Source: Lepeophtheirus salmonis
Lineage: Eukaryota; Arthropoda; Copepoda; Siphonostomatoida; Caligidae
Direction of reading: 5' to 3'
NCBI RefSeq assembly: GCF_016086655.4
Contig: NC_052137.2
Span: 9,090,821 to 9,154,820, forward strand
DNA length: 64,000 nucleotides
Shown piece by piece: positions 43,926 through 54,637 of the stretch. Position 1 is the stretch's first letter. The number at the start of each line of letters is the position of its first letter. The notes under the pieces were generated by a model that saw only the letters and a program-made list of their open reading frames with translations, was not told where the DNA came from and did not search any database. The position numbers and the translations under genes were made by a program.

Positions 43926-45420
43926 ACTCAATAAAATGAATAAATGCCTTGAAAACAGTGACTCAGAAATTAGGCAAAGACTTGAAGCTGTTTGGATTCA
44001 AGGCGACTCCATACAATGCTTGGCTGATACCTATATTGCATCACGTAATCTTACCACAAAAAAGAAATATATAAAAGGCCTAAATCAGTTGGTAGTAATC
44101 CAAATAAGTCAAATCTACCAACTACTCTTTATCACTACCTGACTATCATTGTATAATATTTCTTCACCATTTTTTTTTTAAATCAACTCCATCTTTATGA
44201 ATAAAGCAAAACTTATCAGTATGTATAAATGAACGTTTGAAAAAAGACATTTTATAAATATCCCTTTTCTTCTTTATATATCGCACATATCTGCGTGGTC
44301 CAAAGTTGCACTCAAAAATGACTTTACAGCGAAAATATACGTATACAAACAGACAAACTTAACCTAAAAATAAGGATGTATTTACAAGTGATTTGCAGCA
44401 GTCAAATAATGATTTCTTGGGTACATCGTATAAGTTTTCCAGCATGTCATACTTTCTATCTCGAAATTGGAAACAGCAACAGCAGATAGTAGAAATTCAA
44501 TTATCGGTACCTTTTAATAATAAGAAAATAACTTTGCCAGGTGAAATGAAGCAACGCGAAGAATAAATTAGTATCTTTTTATCGTGAAACTGAAGACTGG
44601 GTAAGCGGAAAGTTGAAATTATGTTATCGCAACTGATTAATAATTAATTCTACTTTCATGATCATCCAAGAACTAATTGTCCGAATATCTCGAAAAAGAC
44701 GAATGTATTCATTGCATCTCATTGCCTTACTTCATGAATCAGGAGTGGGGGAAAAAACGATTCAATATGTGTATATGGTATTAAGTCGTGGTCTGGGGCG
44801 AAATATCAGTACAAATAAGTATAGAAAAAGGCACTTAAGATCGAACCGGCGGGAAAAAAAAACAGTCTTGGATTTAGCCTTAATACTAAAAAATATTTAT
44901 TAATGAAACAGAGTTGCACTCCTATGTATGTATCGTAGCCTCAACTCTTGCTTTTTACAATCTAAAAGGATGTTGCAGTTATAGACTTAGAACATTTCCT
45001 TATAGAGCTTGAATATTTAGTAAATGGATACAATTTGACTGAATTGAGCCAAACATTTGTTCTTTTGCAAAACAAACGAAAAAAAAAGTCATTAAAAAGT
45101 AATATTTATTCTTCTTAAGAGTCATTTAGTGTGTAAAAGATAAGAATCGGTATCTAAATGTCTGTGTGTCTGAAAATAAGTCACTGGGTGCACTGTATAT
45201 AGTTCTCCATGATGTAAATTTTATAATAATATAGTATAAAGAAAAGAAAGGGAGTAGAATATACAAGGAGCACAGTATAAAATGAATGAGATCTTCCAGG
45301 CGTTTAGTTCTACTCAGACATATTAGAAAAGAAAAGAAAAGGAAGTACTTTATATAAAACTTAATAAAAGAAATGTGACTTTAGAGAGGGCTTATAAGTG
45401 GGGTTGAGTGCTTTCTGCCT
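43926..45420. other. Intergenic stretch
   Basis: Two open frames, 43936-44142 and 44658-44903, have no homologue I know and no start context or signal. 44195-44230 has a faint Helitron-like start (ATGAATAAAGCAAAACTTAT). Otherwise nothing is recognised. Confidence 0.4.
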
Positions 45421-45424
45421 CAGC

Positions 45425-45612
45425 AAATCATAGTAACTTTTTCGGTCTCCAGCTGTTATTATTTTTTGACTAATCCTTTCAAAACATTGTGTGTGCTCAT
45501 GAAAAGCAGAGAGTAACAGCCGCATTTGCTGGGGAGTAATCTTCAAGATTATTAAAGCCAAATGTGTATGTTTGTCGACGGCTAATAACTCCGGGCATTG
45601 CCGGGTACTACT
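45425..45612 (-). repeat. GTGATG MITE fragment joined to Helitron-like end
   Basis: CCAGCTGTTATTATTTTTTG, AAAACATTGTGTGTGCTCAT and the trailing TTTGTCGACGGCTAATAACT CCGGGCATTGCCGGGTACTA. The MITE text ends where the Helitron-like 3' piece begins (about 45570). A minus frame of 87 codons covers it by chance. Confidence 0.5.
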
Positions 45613-46465
45613 CCGAAGAAACACTTTGATTTAATGAATAAAATATAGTTGTATTGGATGACTGGATTTGATAGTCTAAGGATGTATATACATTGTAAAT
45701 ACATTCAAGGAAAAGATGAATATGTAAAAAGTGAACTAAGAAAACGACCCTTCCCCTCCACAAATCATATCTTTGATGATATTTTTTTTGCCTGTATTGA
45801 TATGTTTATTCCTGTGCAAGTGTGTTGATTGCCATAAAAAAAATAACTTATGTAATATTGTAAAATAGTGTTGCACCCGAGCACGAAGGATTACAATCGG
45901 AAAATTGCCACAATTATACTATGAGGTGTATGTAATGAATCATCCGCCGTCTGTCCCGTTGGACAACAATAAAATGACCTTTTTAATTTCCCAAAGTGCG
46001 CCTCAGACAAACGGTATTTGTGTAAGATAATCTAATAAAAGATTGAAATGGGTGTTCTCTCGATAAAAAAATAACTTTCGCTGACAAAAGACAAAATTTA
46101 AACACTCCTTTGGTATAGAACTGTGTAAAATTAAAAATTGAATATGTCAAATAACGTATCTACAAAAAAACGTAATATATTTTGGTATTTTTATAAAAAT
46201 ATTCAAAATATACTTCTTCAAAAAAATTACAATTTTTTTCCAGCCTGTGAAATCTGCACCCTCTTTGAGACCAACCAGCAGGACGGGACCAAAGACTTCA
46301 AGTTTTTTATAATTTCATTGTTGAGGAGAGAACATTTATGTATTAAGTAGCTACGTGTTGGTATGTTTATTAAGTAACAACAAAGATTTCTTTTTGGCGA
46401 AAACATTATTCCTGAGTTCCATTTTTCCAAACGTGTTCATTCCAATACAATAAATAAAATTTATA
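45613..46465. other. Intergenic stretch
   Basis: 46240-46305 is a GC-richer patch reading PACEICTLFETNQQDGTKDF on plus. I recognise no family. Otherwise AT-rich. Confidence 0.35.
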
Positions 46466-46469
46466 TAGG

Positions 46470-46830
46470 GAGTAAGCAGGGTTATAATTTTTTTTTTTTT
46501 TTGGATGGTCTTGGTTTTATGAAAAAAATTAAAAAATTCATAGCTATTCACTGAAAATTAATTTTTTAGGGGAAAAAATGAAAAATTATTTTTTTTAGGA
46601 AAAGAAATTGAAAAATAATTTTTTTGGGAAAAAACCTTTACAATTAAAATTTCAAACATTAAATGTATTGGAAAAAAAAATCAAAAATCCACAGATATTC
46701 CCTAAAAATTATTTTTTGGAAAAAAAATCAAATATTAAGTTTTTAGAAACAAATATCAAAAAGCCATATCTATTCACAGAAAATTAAATTTTAAAGAAAA
46801 AGATTAAAATATTTTATTATTTGCTCTGCT
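46470..46830 (+). repeat. AT-rich subrepeat element, copy 5
   Basis: T-run, GGATGGTCTTGGTTTTATGA, then four subunits with ATTCATAGCTATTCACTGAA, AATCCACAGATATTCCCTAA and AGCCATATCTATTCACAGAA. This is the longest subunit run in the window. Confidence 0.65.
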
Positions 46831-47435
46831 GTATAATTTCCCCCAATAAAAAATATTTTAAATTTTTAAAAGATATTTACATATCTTGATTTGCCCTTGT
46901 TATCGTCGACCCAGTGCAAATACATAAAAAATGAATATAATTTATATATTTTTTTTTTTTTGGTATCGCGGATTGAGATTCTGAATCAGCAATATTCCTT
47001 TGCCAAAAGTCCATAATTTTTCATATTTCAGAAACAAAAATATGCTAGTAGTAATATACTATGAATTTATTCTATGGGAAATCATACTATGTGGTTTTAA
47101 CATACTTTTTTACAATGAATATTATCTGCACAGTGTGTAATCTTATTAATAGCTTTTAATCATTCTAATTATAGCAATATTTTATCTGTATAGCTACATC
47201 CACCATACAACTACACATTTTTGTAAAATGGATCATCTATTAGTTCAATAAAATATTTATACAGAAGCGACAAAATAACAATTGTTCAAACTCATGAACT
47301 CATTGAAACATTCGTTCACAAGGAGGAAAGGAGGGAATTTGAGGCCTCTAAAGGTGTTTTTGAGGCATTTACAATGCGGGCTGAGTCTCAAATCGTTCTA
47401 AGACAATTTTGACCACTTGATCTAGCCAAATTTTC
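46831..47435. other. AT-rich intergenic stretch
   Basis: Nothing recognised beyond a T-run at 46950-46962. Confidence 0.5.
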
Positions 47436-47680
47436 ACCCTACAAACTTGCCAGCTTTTGCGTGTAGGGTGCAATCGAACGACAAACTAACTGAAGCCCTG
47501 CCAAACCGAACATGAACTTATCAGTCAGATCAAGACATAATTTTAGGATTTGCCAAGAGACCAAGTGGAAAAGCCTTCTCGCACTTTCGGCCTCGTATAA
47601 AGACTGTAATTGACGTTGGAGGTGATATTTTAATACTGTGGCACATATAATTTGTGCACCCTGCATATCCATCATATACA
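47436..47680 (-). repeat. Possible Tc1-type terminal region
   Basis: On the minus strand, TGCAGGGTGCACAAATTATA (near 47670) looks like a Tc1 terminus: CAGGGTG-CACAAATTAT is close to the CCAGGGTGTGCAAAATTATT end at 23134. The 230 bases that follow carry no transposase motif, although a 100-codon frame is open. It may be a truncated 5' region. Confidence 0.4.
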
Positions 47681-47788
47681 GGGTGTACAATCCAAGCCAG
47701 ATGCACAGTTTAGTGCTGAATTTAAAATATTTAGCCCTCATAAATGTTGTACTATCTGGTAAAAATAAAATTTTCTATTTTTTTAATG

Positions 47789-47832
47789 TTCCTTGAATTG
47801 ATGGAGTTGCCCTGATTAAGCATAAGTAGAGA
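47789..47832 (-). repeat. tRNA-derived SINE tail fragment
   Basis: TTCCTTGAATTGATGGAGTT GCCCTGATTAAGCATAAGTA is the 3' tail of the SINE family in reverse. Confidence 0.5.
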
Positions 47833-48026
47833 TAGGATTTGTATAAGAGCGTGAGAAGAACGTCGGATTCAGAGATATGGCAATACTGAACTAACACCTT
47901 TGTTAATACCAGTTGCTTGCTATATGATTTTGTGAGAGAAAATAAATTATTGCTATAAAATAAGATTAGTACATGGAAAATTTTATTATTTTATATTTTA
48001 TACTTATTTTATTTTGCGTTTTTAAA

Positions 48027-48272
48027 TTAATTTACACCAAAGATAGTCGATAATTCTTCTTTTATAGTACAGGGATTGACATTCTGTCTGTCGGGATGGG
48101 GCCACACACGACCCTTTACCTCAATCAGTGAGGCCTGCACATGAAGTACATATAATCCAAAGTGAGAAACACCGATGATACTCTGTTTCATTTGATGCTC
48201 CTTTGCACCACAAAAATTGACATTGATATCTAATCCATTGTGAGGCAGCAGGCCAAACAACAGGTCTCTCAT
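48027..48272 (-). CDS. Possible exon with FERM-like text (tentative)
   Basis: An 81-codon minus frame reads LFGLLPHNGLDINVNFCGAK then EHQMKQSIIGVSHFGLYVLH. The pattern xNVxFxxAK...xxxxIIGVSxxGLYVL resembles the third FERM lobe, where strands and a LLGVSxxGLxI(F/L) segment follow a (Y/F)xAK-like strand. A donor-like GAG|GTAAAGG lies at about 48114, so the exon could end at ASLIE rather than at the stop. I found no convincing acceptor near 48272 and no partner exon in the window. Codon composition is better than in neighbouring random frames. It may be an isolated exon, a processed fragment or chance. Confidence 0.25.
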   Translation of the reverse strand: MRDLLFGLLPHNGLDINVNFCGAKEHQMKQSIIGVSHFGLYVLHVQASLIEVKGRVWPHPDRQNVNPCTIKEELSTIFGVN

Positions 48273-48444
48273 TAGGTTTAATTAATGTTCCTATTATTGA
48301 ATGTGAGCTATTTGGACTAAGCTTTTTTATATAAAGGAGTTAAAATTCCTGTTAGCACTTTTCCCCTGTATTACAGGAAGATGTTAACACACAGACAATT
48401 ATTAAATAACGACCAAAAAGAAGGAAGAACACGCGCAACAGCCG

Positions 48445-48680
48445 TTTTTTTTTTTCTAATCCTTATACTTATTTTGTTCTTTACAGAGATTCCTTCTTTA
48501 AGTATAATTAAACATTATAGTATTAAAATTACTCCATTTGACCTAGCCATTGTCATGAAGACTGCAGATAGAATGTATAGTTCCTTCTTGAGGAATGAAC
48601 AAGACGCGAACTCAGGAACATTGAGTTCAAGAGAACAATTTCTTCCTAGTGTCTGTCCATTGAGCTACATTGTCGCACAT
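48445..48680 (-). repeat. tRNA-derived SINE, copy 6, with both promoter boxes
   Basis: In reverse complement: A-box TAGCTCAATGG (48667-48657) and B-box GAGTTCGCGTC (48613-48603), 54 bases apart, the same spacing as the copy at 9371. The body follows (GAATGAACAAG-AAGGAACTATA-CATT...), and a T-run at 48445-48457 is the poly-A tail in reverse. The 107-codon plus frame here is a by-product. Confidence 0.8.
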
Positions 48681-49499
48681 GGTAGTTATAAAAGCCGTGA
48701 CTAAATTATAAGGAACTTACAATCTAGTTACTTAATGATGACAGGAAAATTTGAATCTCTTAGCTTAAACATTGGCAAAGTTATAGTCACTCAATTAATC
48801 AAAGTTAAATATCTCAGTTTTAAGCTTTTTTCGGAAAACATGTTTTTGAAACGAGTTAACAATATATTGGTATGTTAAGAAAAATAGAGGGTGCTTCAAA
48901 TATATGCAAGATCTGGAGTAATTGATGTATAAATAACTATATTTTCCATTGTTTGGGTCAAATAACTTTGGCAGTCTATTAATTGATAACTTGGTTATGG
49001 TTTATAAATTTACCCACACACCATACTTTCTCTTTCTATCTCGAAATTAGTATCAGCGTTAGTGGATAGTTAAAATTAAGATATTATAACCTTTTTATAA
49101 TAAGGAAACAGTAAAAAAGGTTTTTATGACTATAAAAGAAAATTCCGTCAGAGAACGTATCTACATTGTATATACATCAATATCAGACATGGTAGATGTT
49201 TGATAAGGAAAAATAGCATTTATAGTTGAAAGAAATATAAATCTACAATCTTTATGAGTGAGTATATAACGAGGTACGTTTAAAAAGTCCATACAAAGTC
49301 CAAGAGATAGAAATACTGGAGTGAATCGAGGTTATGCTTAGTTAGTAGCATCTCTTGGAAGAACACATAGCAACTTTCAGCCAGATCGGTCTATTTCTTT
49401 CTGTTTGGCGTTCGTTTGAATCAAGGAATCGGCTCGAAAGATTATGGTGACTGTATTGAGGATTTGCAATGAACAATCCTCATTCACTATCTGAAAAAA

Positions 49500-49676
49500 G
49501 ATTAAACTATTGCAGGTGCATATTTTTCATCGTTATTGGAACGTTTGAAAACTGAGCTGCATGATAAACTTCTACGATGGGCCCTCTAAAAAGTCCTTTT
49601 CCATCAAGAGAGTGCACCAGCTCATACCTCAGCAGTTGTGGTCGCGAAATTAATAGAATTAGGGTTCCAACTTGAG
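49500..49676 (+). pseudogene. Mariner catalytic-domain fragment (plus half)
   Basis: The plus frame gives YSSLLERLKTELHDKLLRWA, a stop, then KVLFHQESAPAHTSAVVVAK LIELGFQL. This is the HHDNAPAHTS block of mariner transposases with the catalytic Asp as Glu (HQE). It ends abruptly at about 49676, where the minus-strand half begins. The N-terminal domain is missing between 49440 and 49520. Confidence 0.8.
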
Positions 49677-49965
49677 ATGCCCACAGAACTAGCAATCTCA
49701 CGCACTTTCAATCTTCTGTCATCCATCACCATATCATGGATTTTATCAATGATTTCTGGAGTAGTAGCCTCAACAGTGTATCCAAAATGTTCAACGTCAC
49801 TTGTGCTCATATGGCCACCCTCAAAATTTTGAAACCACTTATAAACTGTTCAAAGGTGCAGAGTCCCCATAATGTTTATCAAGCTTCTTTTTTGTCCCCT
49901 GATTCGTTTTGTCTTTCATAAAGTAACCTTTAATCCACATATGAAATTATTTTTTTTCACATTTT
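49622..49965 (-). pseudogene. Mariner N-terminal domain (minus half)
   Basis: The minus strand reads FENFEGGHMSTSDVEHFGYT then VEATTPEIIDKIHDMVMDDR RLKVREIASSVGISSW, the second helix-turn-helix of mariner transposases (TPEIIxKIHxxVxDDRRxKxREIAxxVGIS). Upstream, MKDKTNQGTKKKLDKHYGDS starts at about 49921 with a degraded first HTH and stops. After VGISS it runs antisense into the plus-strand catalytic fragment. Confidence 0.8.
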
Positions 49966-50189
49966 TTGAAAATCACTCCACTTCCTCGATTCAAACGACT
50001 GCCAAACTGAAAGAAATAAAGCATTTGTATGAAATTTGGCGAGTGTTCTTTCAAAAGATGTTACTAAATATCCATAACCTCCATACAAAGCCAGTGGTGC
50101 CGTCACTCGTACCTTGCACGTACTTTTCAAACGACCCTTCTACAGAGTGGGTCATGTATAGTGAATAAAATCGTGTGTATTTTGGGCAA

Positions 50190-50600
50190 GTTAATAGAAA
50201 AAAAAATCAACGTGTTAGCCCTGACAATTTCAATAATGTTTACCAAAGAACAGCTTAGCTGTTATGACGTTTCATTAGGTCAGCCACAATCAGTAGTGAC
50301 GAGGGGAGAAGGAAGTATGTAAGGAAATTGGCAAAAACTACTAGGCCATTGATCCGTAATTCTACTTTGAGTCCACCAAAAACTTACAATTATAACTCTC
50401 CAACAAATCCTGAAGGTTGATCTCCGTCTTTTATGAGCACACATGAATGTTCAATTAGGTTTTGAATATAATTGAATGAAGTTCACTACTCAGGAGTTGA
50501 ATAATAAGGACAACAGTTGGGAAATGAAAATGTATTCTTCAGATTACAAATTCAATAAAAAACTTGCCAGTTCAAAAATACAAATTTTATCTTATCAATA
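50190..50600 (+). repeat. GTGATG MITE, first of two stacked copies
   Basis: AATCAACGTGTTAGCCCTGA, TTATGACGTTTCATTAGGTC, TCTACTTTGAGTCCACCAAA, CGTCTTTTATGAGCACACAT, GTTCACTACTCAGGAGTTGA, TTCTTCAGATTACAAATTC. It lies just upstream of, and in the same orientation as, the copy with full ends. Confidence 0.75.
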
Positions 50601-50623
50601 ATATATTTGAATACTCATAATTA

Positions 50624-51061
50624 GTGATGAAAATCGTGGTTATTTTTGGCATGTTATAAAAATGAAACGGAAAATCAACATGGTGACCTTGACAATTTGA
50701 AGAATCTTTTGGAGGAGATCAGCTTAGATATCATGACTTTTCATTGGATGAGTTAAAATCCTTTAATGACAAAGGAGGAGGGGAGAAGGTATATGTATAT
50801 GTACATCGGGAAGAACTACTCCGATGTGGATCCCCAATTCTACTCTGAGTCCAACAAGGTCTAACAATTATAGATCTCCAACAAATCCTGAAGGTGGATC
50901 TCCGTCTTTTATGAGACACACAAATGTTCAATCAGATTTCAAATATAATTGATTGAATGTAGTAGAATAAGAAATGACAACAGCTGAGGAAAAAATTATT
51001 CTTCAGCTTTACACGTTCGAAAAACACAGGGCAGATAAAAAATAAACACGATTTGCATCAC
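50624..51061 (+). mobile_element. GTGATG MITE, reference copy with both ends
   Basis: Termini GTGATGAAAATCGTGGTTAT and, in reverse complement, GTGATGCAAATCGTGTTTAT, each flanked by TA (50622-50623 and 51062-51063). That points to a Tc1/mariner-type non-autonomous element of 438 bp. There is no coding capacity. About a dozen copies or fragments lie in this window in both orientations. Confidence 0.8.
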
Positions 51062-51063
51062 TA

Positions 51064-51175
51064 GATATGAATATATTTCCATCATCTCACAGTTGCTTGC
51101 AGCTACTTTAGTGAAACGTCATGACACATAAGCTACTTTCTGATCAAACATTCTTCAAATTATCAGGCTTAAAAT
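51064..51175 (-). repeat. GTGATG MITE fragment, opposite orientation
   Basis: ATCTCACAGTTGCTTGCAGC, TAGTGAAACGTCATGACACA, ATTCTTCAAATTATCAGG: the reverse-orientation start of the same family, placed directly against the reference copy. Confidence 0.6.
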
Positions 51176-51595
51176 ATAATTTTAACCATCTTTATTTTTT
51201 ACATAATGAAAATTCTTACATTTTACTACTCTAATTCTCCATTAATAGGTATCATGATACGGAAAATATTATAATTAATCACCCTAAGGCTGGTAAGTAC
51301 CTTTAATTGCCGAACAATCCCATGGAATTATTCATAATTATAGACTTTCTTTTCTTAAAATTTTATGTTCGTTCTATTAATTTTCGAATATAAAAGTGAA
51401 TTTTCATCATTGATATTTGGAACACTATAATATAAACTTCATATCTAATAGGTTTAGTGACCGTCAATATAGATGTTCCGTGCATATGTAAGTACAATGA
51501 CGTTATACGAAGTTTAAATAGATATAATTTTGATTAATTTTGATCCTGTCGTCTCTTACATGTATACAGTATTTTTTCTATGCATGACAGTTGAT
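51176..51595. other. Intergenic stretch
   Basis: No gene or repeat end recognised. Confidence 0.5.
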
Positions 51596-51599
51596 CTAG

Positions 51600-51815
51600 A
51601 AAGAAAAATTGGTCTCTCATAATATATGAGACAAAAAAAATCGGCTCATAAATTGGGACCCAAAAAATTGGTCCATAAAGTGAGATCCAAAAAAAATAGG
51701 TCCATGGTCTGAGACCACCGTCTGGACCGAAAAATTTGTCCAAATTGGTCTAGAAAAAATCCCCTAAGACCAAACCGCAAAATTTTTTCGGTGCTGGACC
51801 GAGTCTCAACATTAA
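51600..51815. repeat. GGACC-family copy with GAGACC/GGTCC words
   Basis: Short degenerate direct repeats: ATTGGTCTCTCATA, CGGCTCATAAATTGGGACCC, TTGGTCCATAAAGTGAGATC, TAGGTCCATGGTCTGAGACC, GTCCAAATTGGTCTAG. It ends GGACCGAGTCTCAACATTAA, the inverse of the family start at 16832 (TAGTGTTGTGACTCGGTCC). The ORF on the minus strand is a by-product. Confidence 0.6.
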
Positions 51816-53104
51816 TAGTTACATTAAAACTAACGATATATTCGTGTATTACATAAGAGAAAATATTATTTTGCGTGCTGTATATTAGTCGTCCAAACTA
51901 GTAATGTAAAAATATGCGCATTTTTAAGCATGAGAGAAGACCTCAAAACTAAAAGAATTAAAAAGGAGACCTCAAAAACAGATGTCAGTTGAAAGCCTGC
52001 GTATAATAATTATTACTTTAAAACTCATTTTGACATCCGCCAACGGACTCAATATTTTTCCCTACCTTAAAAAGATGTTTTTATCAACTTTGTAATTTAT
52101 AAAATAGAATAGTAGGTTATAAAATTAAAAAAATATTCAATTTCTAAACATAAGGCCTTAAAGATAACGAGGATACTTTATATGCCTTTTGATATGAGAA
52201 ACAGTAACTTTATTTTCAAATAGAATACAAATTTTATATAAATATTGTTCATTGTACAAGTTTCAACATTTAATAAATATATTAAGTTGTAGGAAGTAGA
52301 AAGCAATTGGGCTCTCCAATTTAGACAATTGTCTACATATTATATACCCAAACAATTAATTGTAACTGAAGAAAAAATGTCAAGGACTATTTAATACGAG
52401 AACATTTTACTGAGGCTTAAAGAAATCTATTGCAAATGACTTCAGTAATCAAGAAGTAAGGAACCAATTTCATGTCGTATGATTATTAATCATAATTTAT
52501 GATTGCAGTTATTGAGCGTTTTCATTGCAACACATCCATGGAGATACCATTTTCTGAGCTCAAAGTTGATATTTTTATTACATTTCAACAAATAGTTTTA
52601 AGAATAAAAAAAGACTTGATATCTGCGTTGAATACTACTTGATGTCAATGCTAAACACTGATATTTGAATTAAATCATTTTACAATTATACATATATTTT
52701 TGATCGATTAAGGACGAGAAAAGTAAGATAATTGGAGCAAAGTATCTTATATTTTTCAATGTAACAGTTAATTGTTATCTACAATATGGAAATGAGAGTT
52801 TATAACGATATAATAACACAATTTTAATACATTTTATGGTCAGCTATATAACAAAACTAAGTAATACAGAGATACAAAATTTACAGACAATAAGGTTAAA
52901 GTCCTTTTGTTTCTTGGTCCCATTTTGACAAACAATAGTTCATTATTTTCCCCTAATATTAATGAAAAAAGAAGTTTCATTATTATAAAACCTTTTTTTA
53001 TGCTTCGTAAATGGGCCAAAATCCACCATGTGACGTCATGTGAAAATGGTTTATTGATGAAGTTTCAGAATTTGAAATTAATTAGTATTAAAAAAACAGG
53101 CTGC
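51816..53104. other. Intergenic stretch
   Basis: AT-rich, with no gene or repeat recognised. The 71-codon frame at 52907-53122 has no recognisable features. Confidence 0.5.
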
Positions 53105-53109
53105 GAACT

Positions 53110-53185
53110 CCAGAGTGAGTAAAAGAAAATTCATTCTTCAGATTCCCAATCCAAAAAAAACGGCCAGCTAAAAAATACATAGTGA
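53110..53185 (+). repeat. GTGATG MITE tail fragment
   Basis: AAAGAAAATTCATTCTTCAG ATTCCCAATCC and GGCCAGCTAAAAAATACATA match the 3' third of the family. Confidence 0.55.
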
Positions 53186-53279
53186 TTTATATTACCATGT
53201 ATAAATTATGTATTGCTGAAAATTATATAGATTGCCCGGCATTTTGCACATTGCCCGATTTTCCACATGGAACGTAACA

Positions 53280-53705
53280 TATATATATATAATAGAGTTT
53301 GTATTTGTATTTGTGCGTGTATATCCTTTATACGTGATCACCCCGTTGAACCTAGGAGGCTAAAATTTGGCATGGATGCCTCTTTCGAACCTGGTGAGGC
53401 TAAGACGGGGCTTCAATTATTTTTTCCATTTGGGTGGGTCATATAAGGGGGCTTATGCTATACCCAAAACACAAAAACTGTTTTTTTGGGGCTCAAGTAT
53501 ACAAGATAGGGGTTGAGTTATAAATCAAAAAGTGATTGGCGTCTCAAAAAACGCTATACGATTAACCACGTTTTCTAAATTAGTTCAAAATCTAAAAAGT
53601 TATGGGTAAAAAACAAATCGGTGAAAATTACAAATTCGTTCTTTTCAGGTTCCAAATATGAGCTTACAATGAAATATTGGATTTGTAAATTGTTATGTAT
53701 AAAGG
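53280..53705 (+). repeat. Flanking repeat, left copy
   Basis: GTTTGTATTTGTATTTGTGC GTGTATATCC, CCCCGTTGAACCTAGGAGGC, GGCATGGATGCCTC, GCTAAGACGGGGCTTC, GGGGGCTTATGCTATACCC, GGGGCTCAAGTATACAAGAT. The part 53340-53700 is matched in inverted orientation at 59690-60015. The family type is unknown. Confidence 0.7.
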
Positions 53706-53989
53706 TGGAACGTATTATAACTTGTCTCCCAATTAGGAACAAATAAAGAGCCGGGAAGGAGTAGGTAGAAATATGATTTATTCTCAGGACAATGGCAATT
53801 CAGTACTTAAAGATAAAATGATTACGTATGTTTAAAAAAGTGTAATACTAAGTACGTTGTTAAAAAAAGAAAAGTCTATAACCTGGATAATTATCGCACC
53901 CATCTAATCAGAGTAACATAAATAAAATAAACCTTTTAGAAATTTGTCCGGAAATTCGTTTGTATATCAATTTGACTCATAAAAATTGT

Positions 53990-54215
53990 TTAACATACGA
54001 AAGAACTGGAGAAATCTAAGGAAAAATCGACTCAATCTACCCTGAAAGAACTTTAATCAGTAACAAGAGTAATCAGTATATATTGGATTAGCTGTATTGA
54101 ATGAACTCTCATAGTTTGACCCAAAAGTACGTGGGATGTCCCGAAACCCGGCAACTCGTAGCCCAACTTAGCCCGAAGCCCAATATTTTCTAGCCCCATC
54201 CACCTTTAGTCTCAA
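53990..54215 (+). repeat. Right half of the hAT-type element of 13.8 kb
   Basis: ACTGGAGAAATCTAAGGAAA AATCGACTCAATCTACCCTG, ATATATTGGATTAGCTGTAT, CCCGAAACCCGGC and the end CCCCATCCACCTTTAGTC parallel 14370-14559. The frame of the BED finger (LEKSKEKSTQSTLKE-like) is only partly kept. Confidence 0.65.
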
Positions 54216-54549
54216 AACTAATGCTTCTAAAAATTTTACCTGATAGTATTTTCTATATTTAAAAACTATTGAATATTGTATTCTTTAAGTAGGGAGACAA
54301 TCATTTTAAGTGTCACAAAGCTAAGAATTACGGAGTTTTAAATCTAAACCTACGTCATTCGACATGAAGATTCATACACAGTTGATCTTGACTTCCACGT
54401 ATTTTCTCATGAATAAAAAACATTAAACAAGGATGTTCATCCGTCTTAATTATAAATGGATACAATTAAATTACATCCAACAAACATTTAGGTAAACACC
54501 CTCAAATTAGCGTACTTTTAAAAAGAGTTGAAGGATAAAACAAATGGAA

Positions 54550-54587
54550 TATATAAACTCTCACTCTCCTCAATAGAAGCATCATTC
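54550..54587 (+). promoter_or_regulatory. TATA box and initiator of the cuticle gene
   Basis: TATATAAA at 54550-54557 and an arthropod initiator-like TCATTC at 54582-54587, so the likely start is the A at 54584, about 34 bases after the TATA start. The ATG follows 54 bases later. TATA plus initiator promoters are usual for strongly and stage-specifically expressed cuticle genes. Confidence 0.7.
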
Positions 54588-54637
54588 AACAATCAAACCC
54601 CAAAGCAGAAGTAGAATCCACTACAGTAAAAAATAAA

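Larger units (their letters stand above)
49272..50136. mobile_element. Rearranged mariner with two 5' ends
   Basis: Both outer ends carry the same 5' leader pointing inward. On plus: AGTAGCATCTCTTGGAAGAA, TCTATTTCTTTCTGTTTGGC, GTTCGTTTGAATCAAGGAA (49350-49430). On minus: AGTAACATCTTTTGAAAGAA, TTATTTCTTTCAGTTTGGCA, GTCGTTTGAATCGAGGAA (50070-49980). Terminal words are GGTACGTTTAAAAAGTC and GGGTCGTTTGAAAAGTACG. No 3' end is present. The copy is therefore two 5' halves joined head to head. Confidence 0.75.

Noticed and set aside
44658..44903. 81-codon basic plus frame
   Set aside because: No recognisable domain and no promoter or splice evidence; kept only as unexplained open frame.
47439..47741. 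100-codon minus frame considered as a gene
   Set aside because: Overlaps a Tc1-like terminus, lacks any motif and reads through the terminal repeat.
48381..48704. 107-codon plus frame
   Set aside because: Antisense of a SINE copy with both promoter boxes and a poly-A tail.
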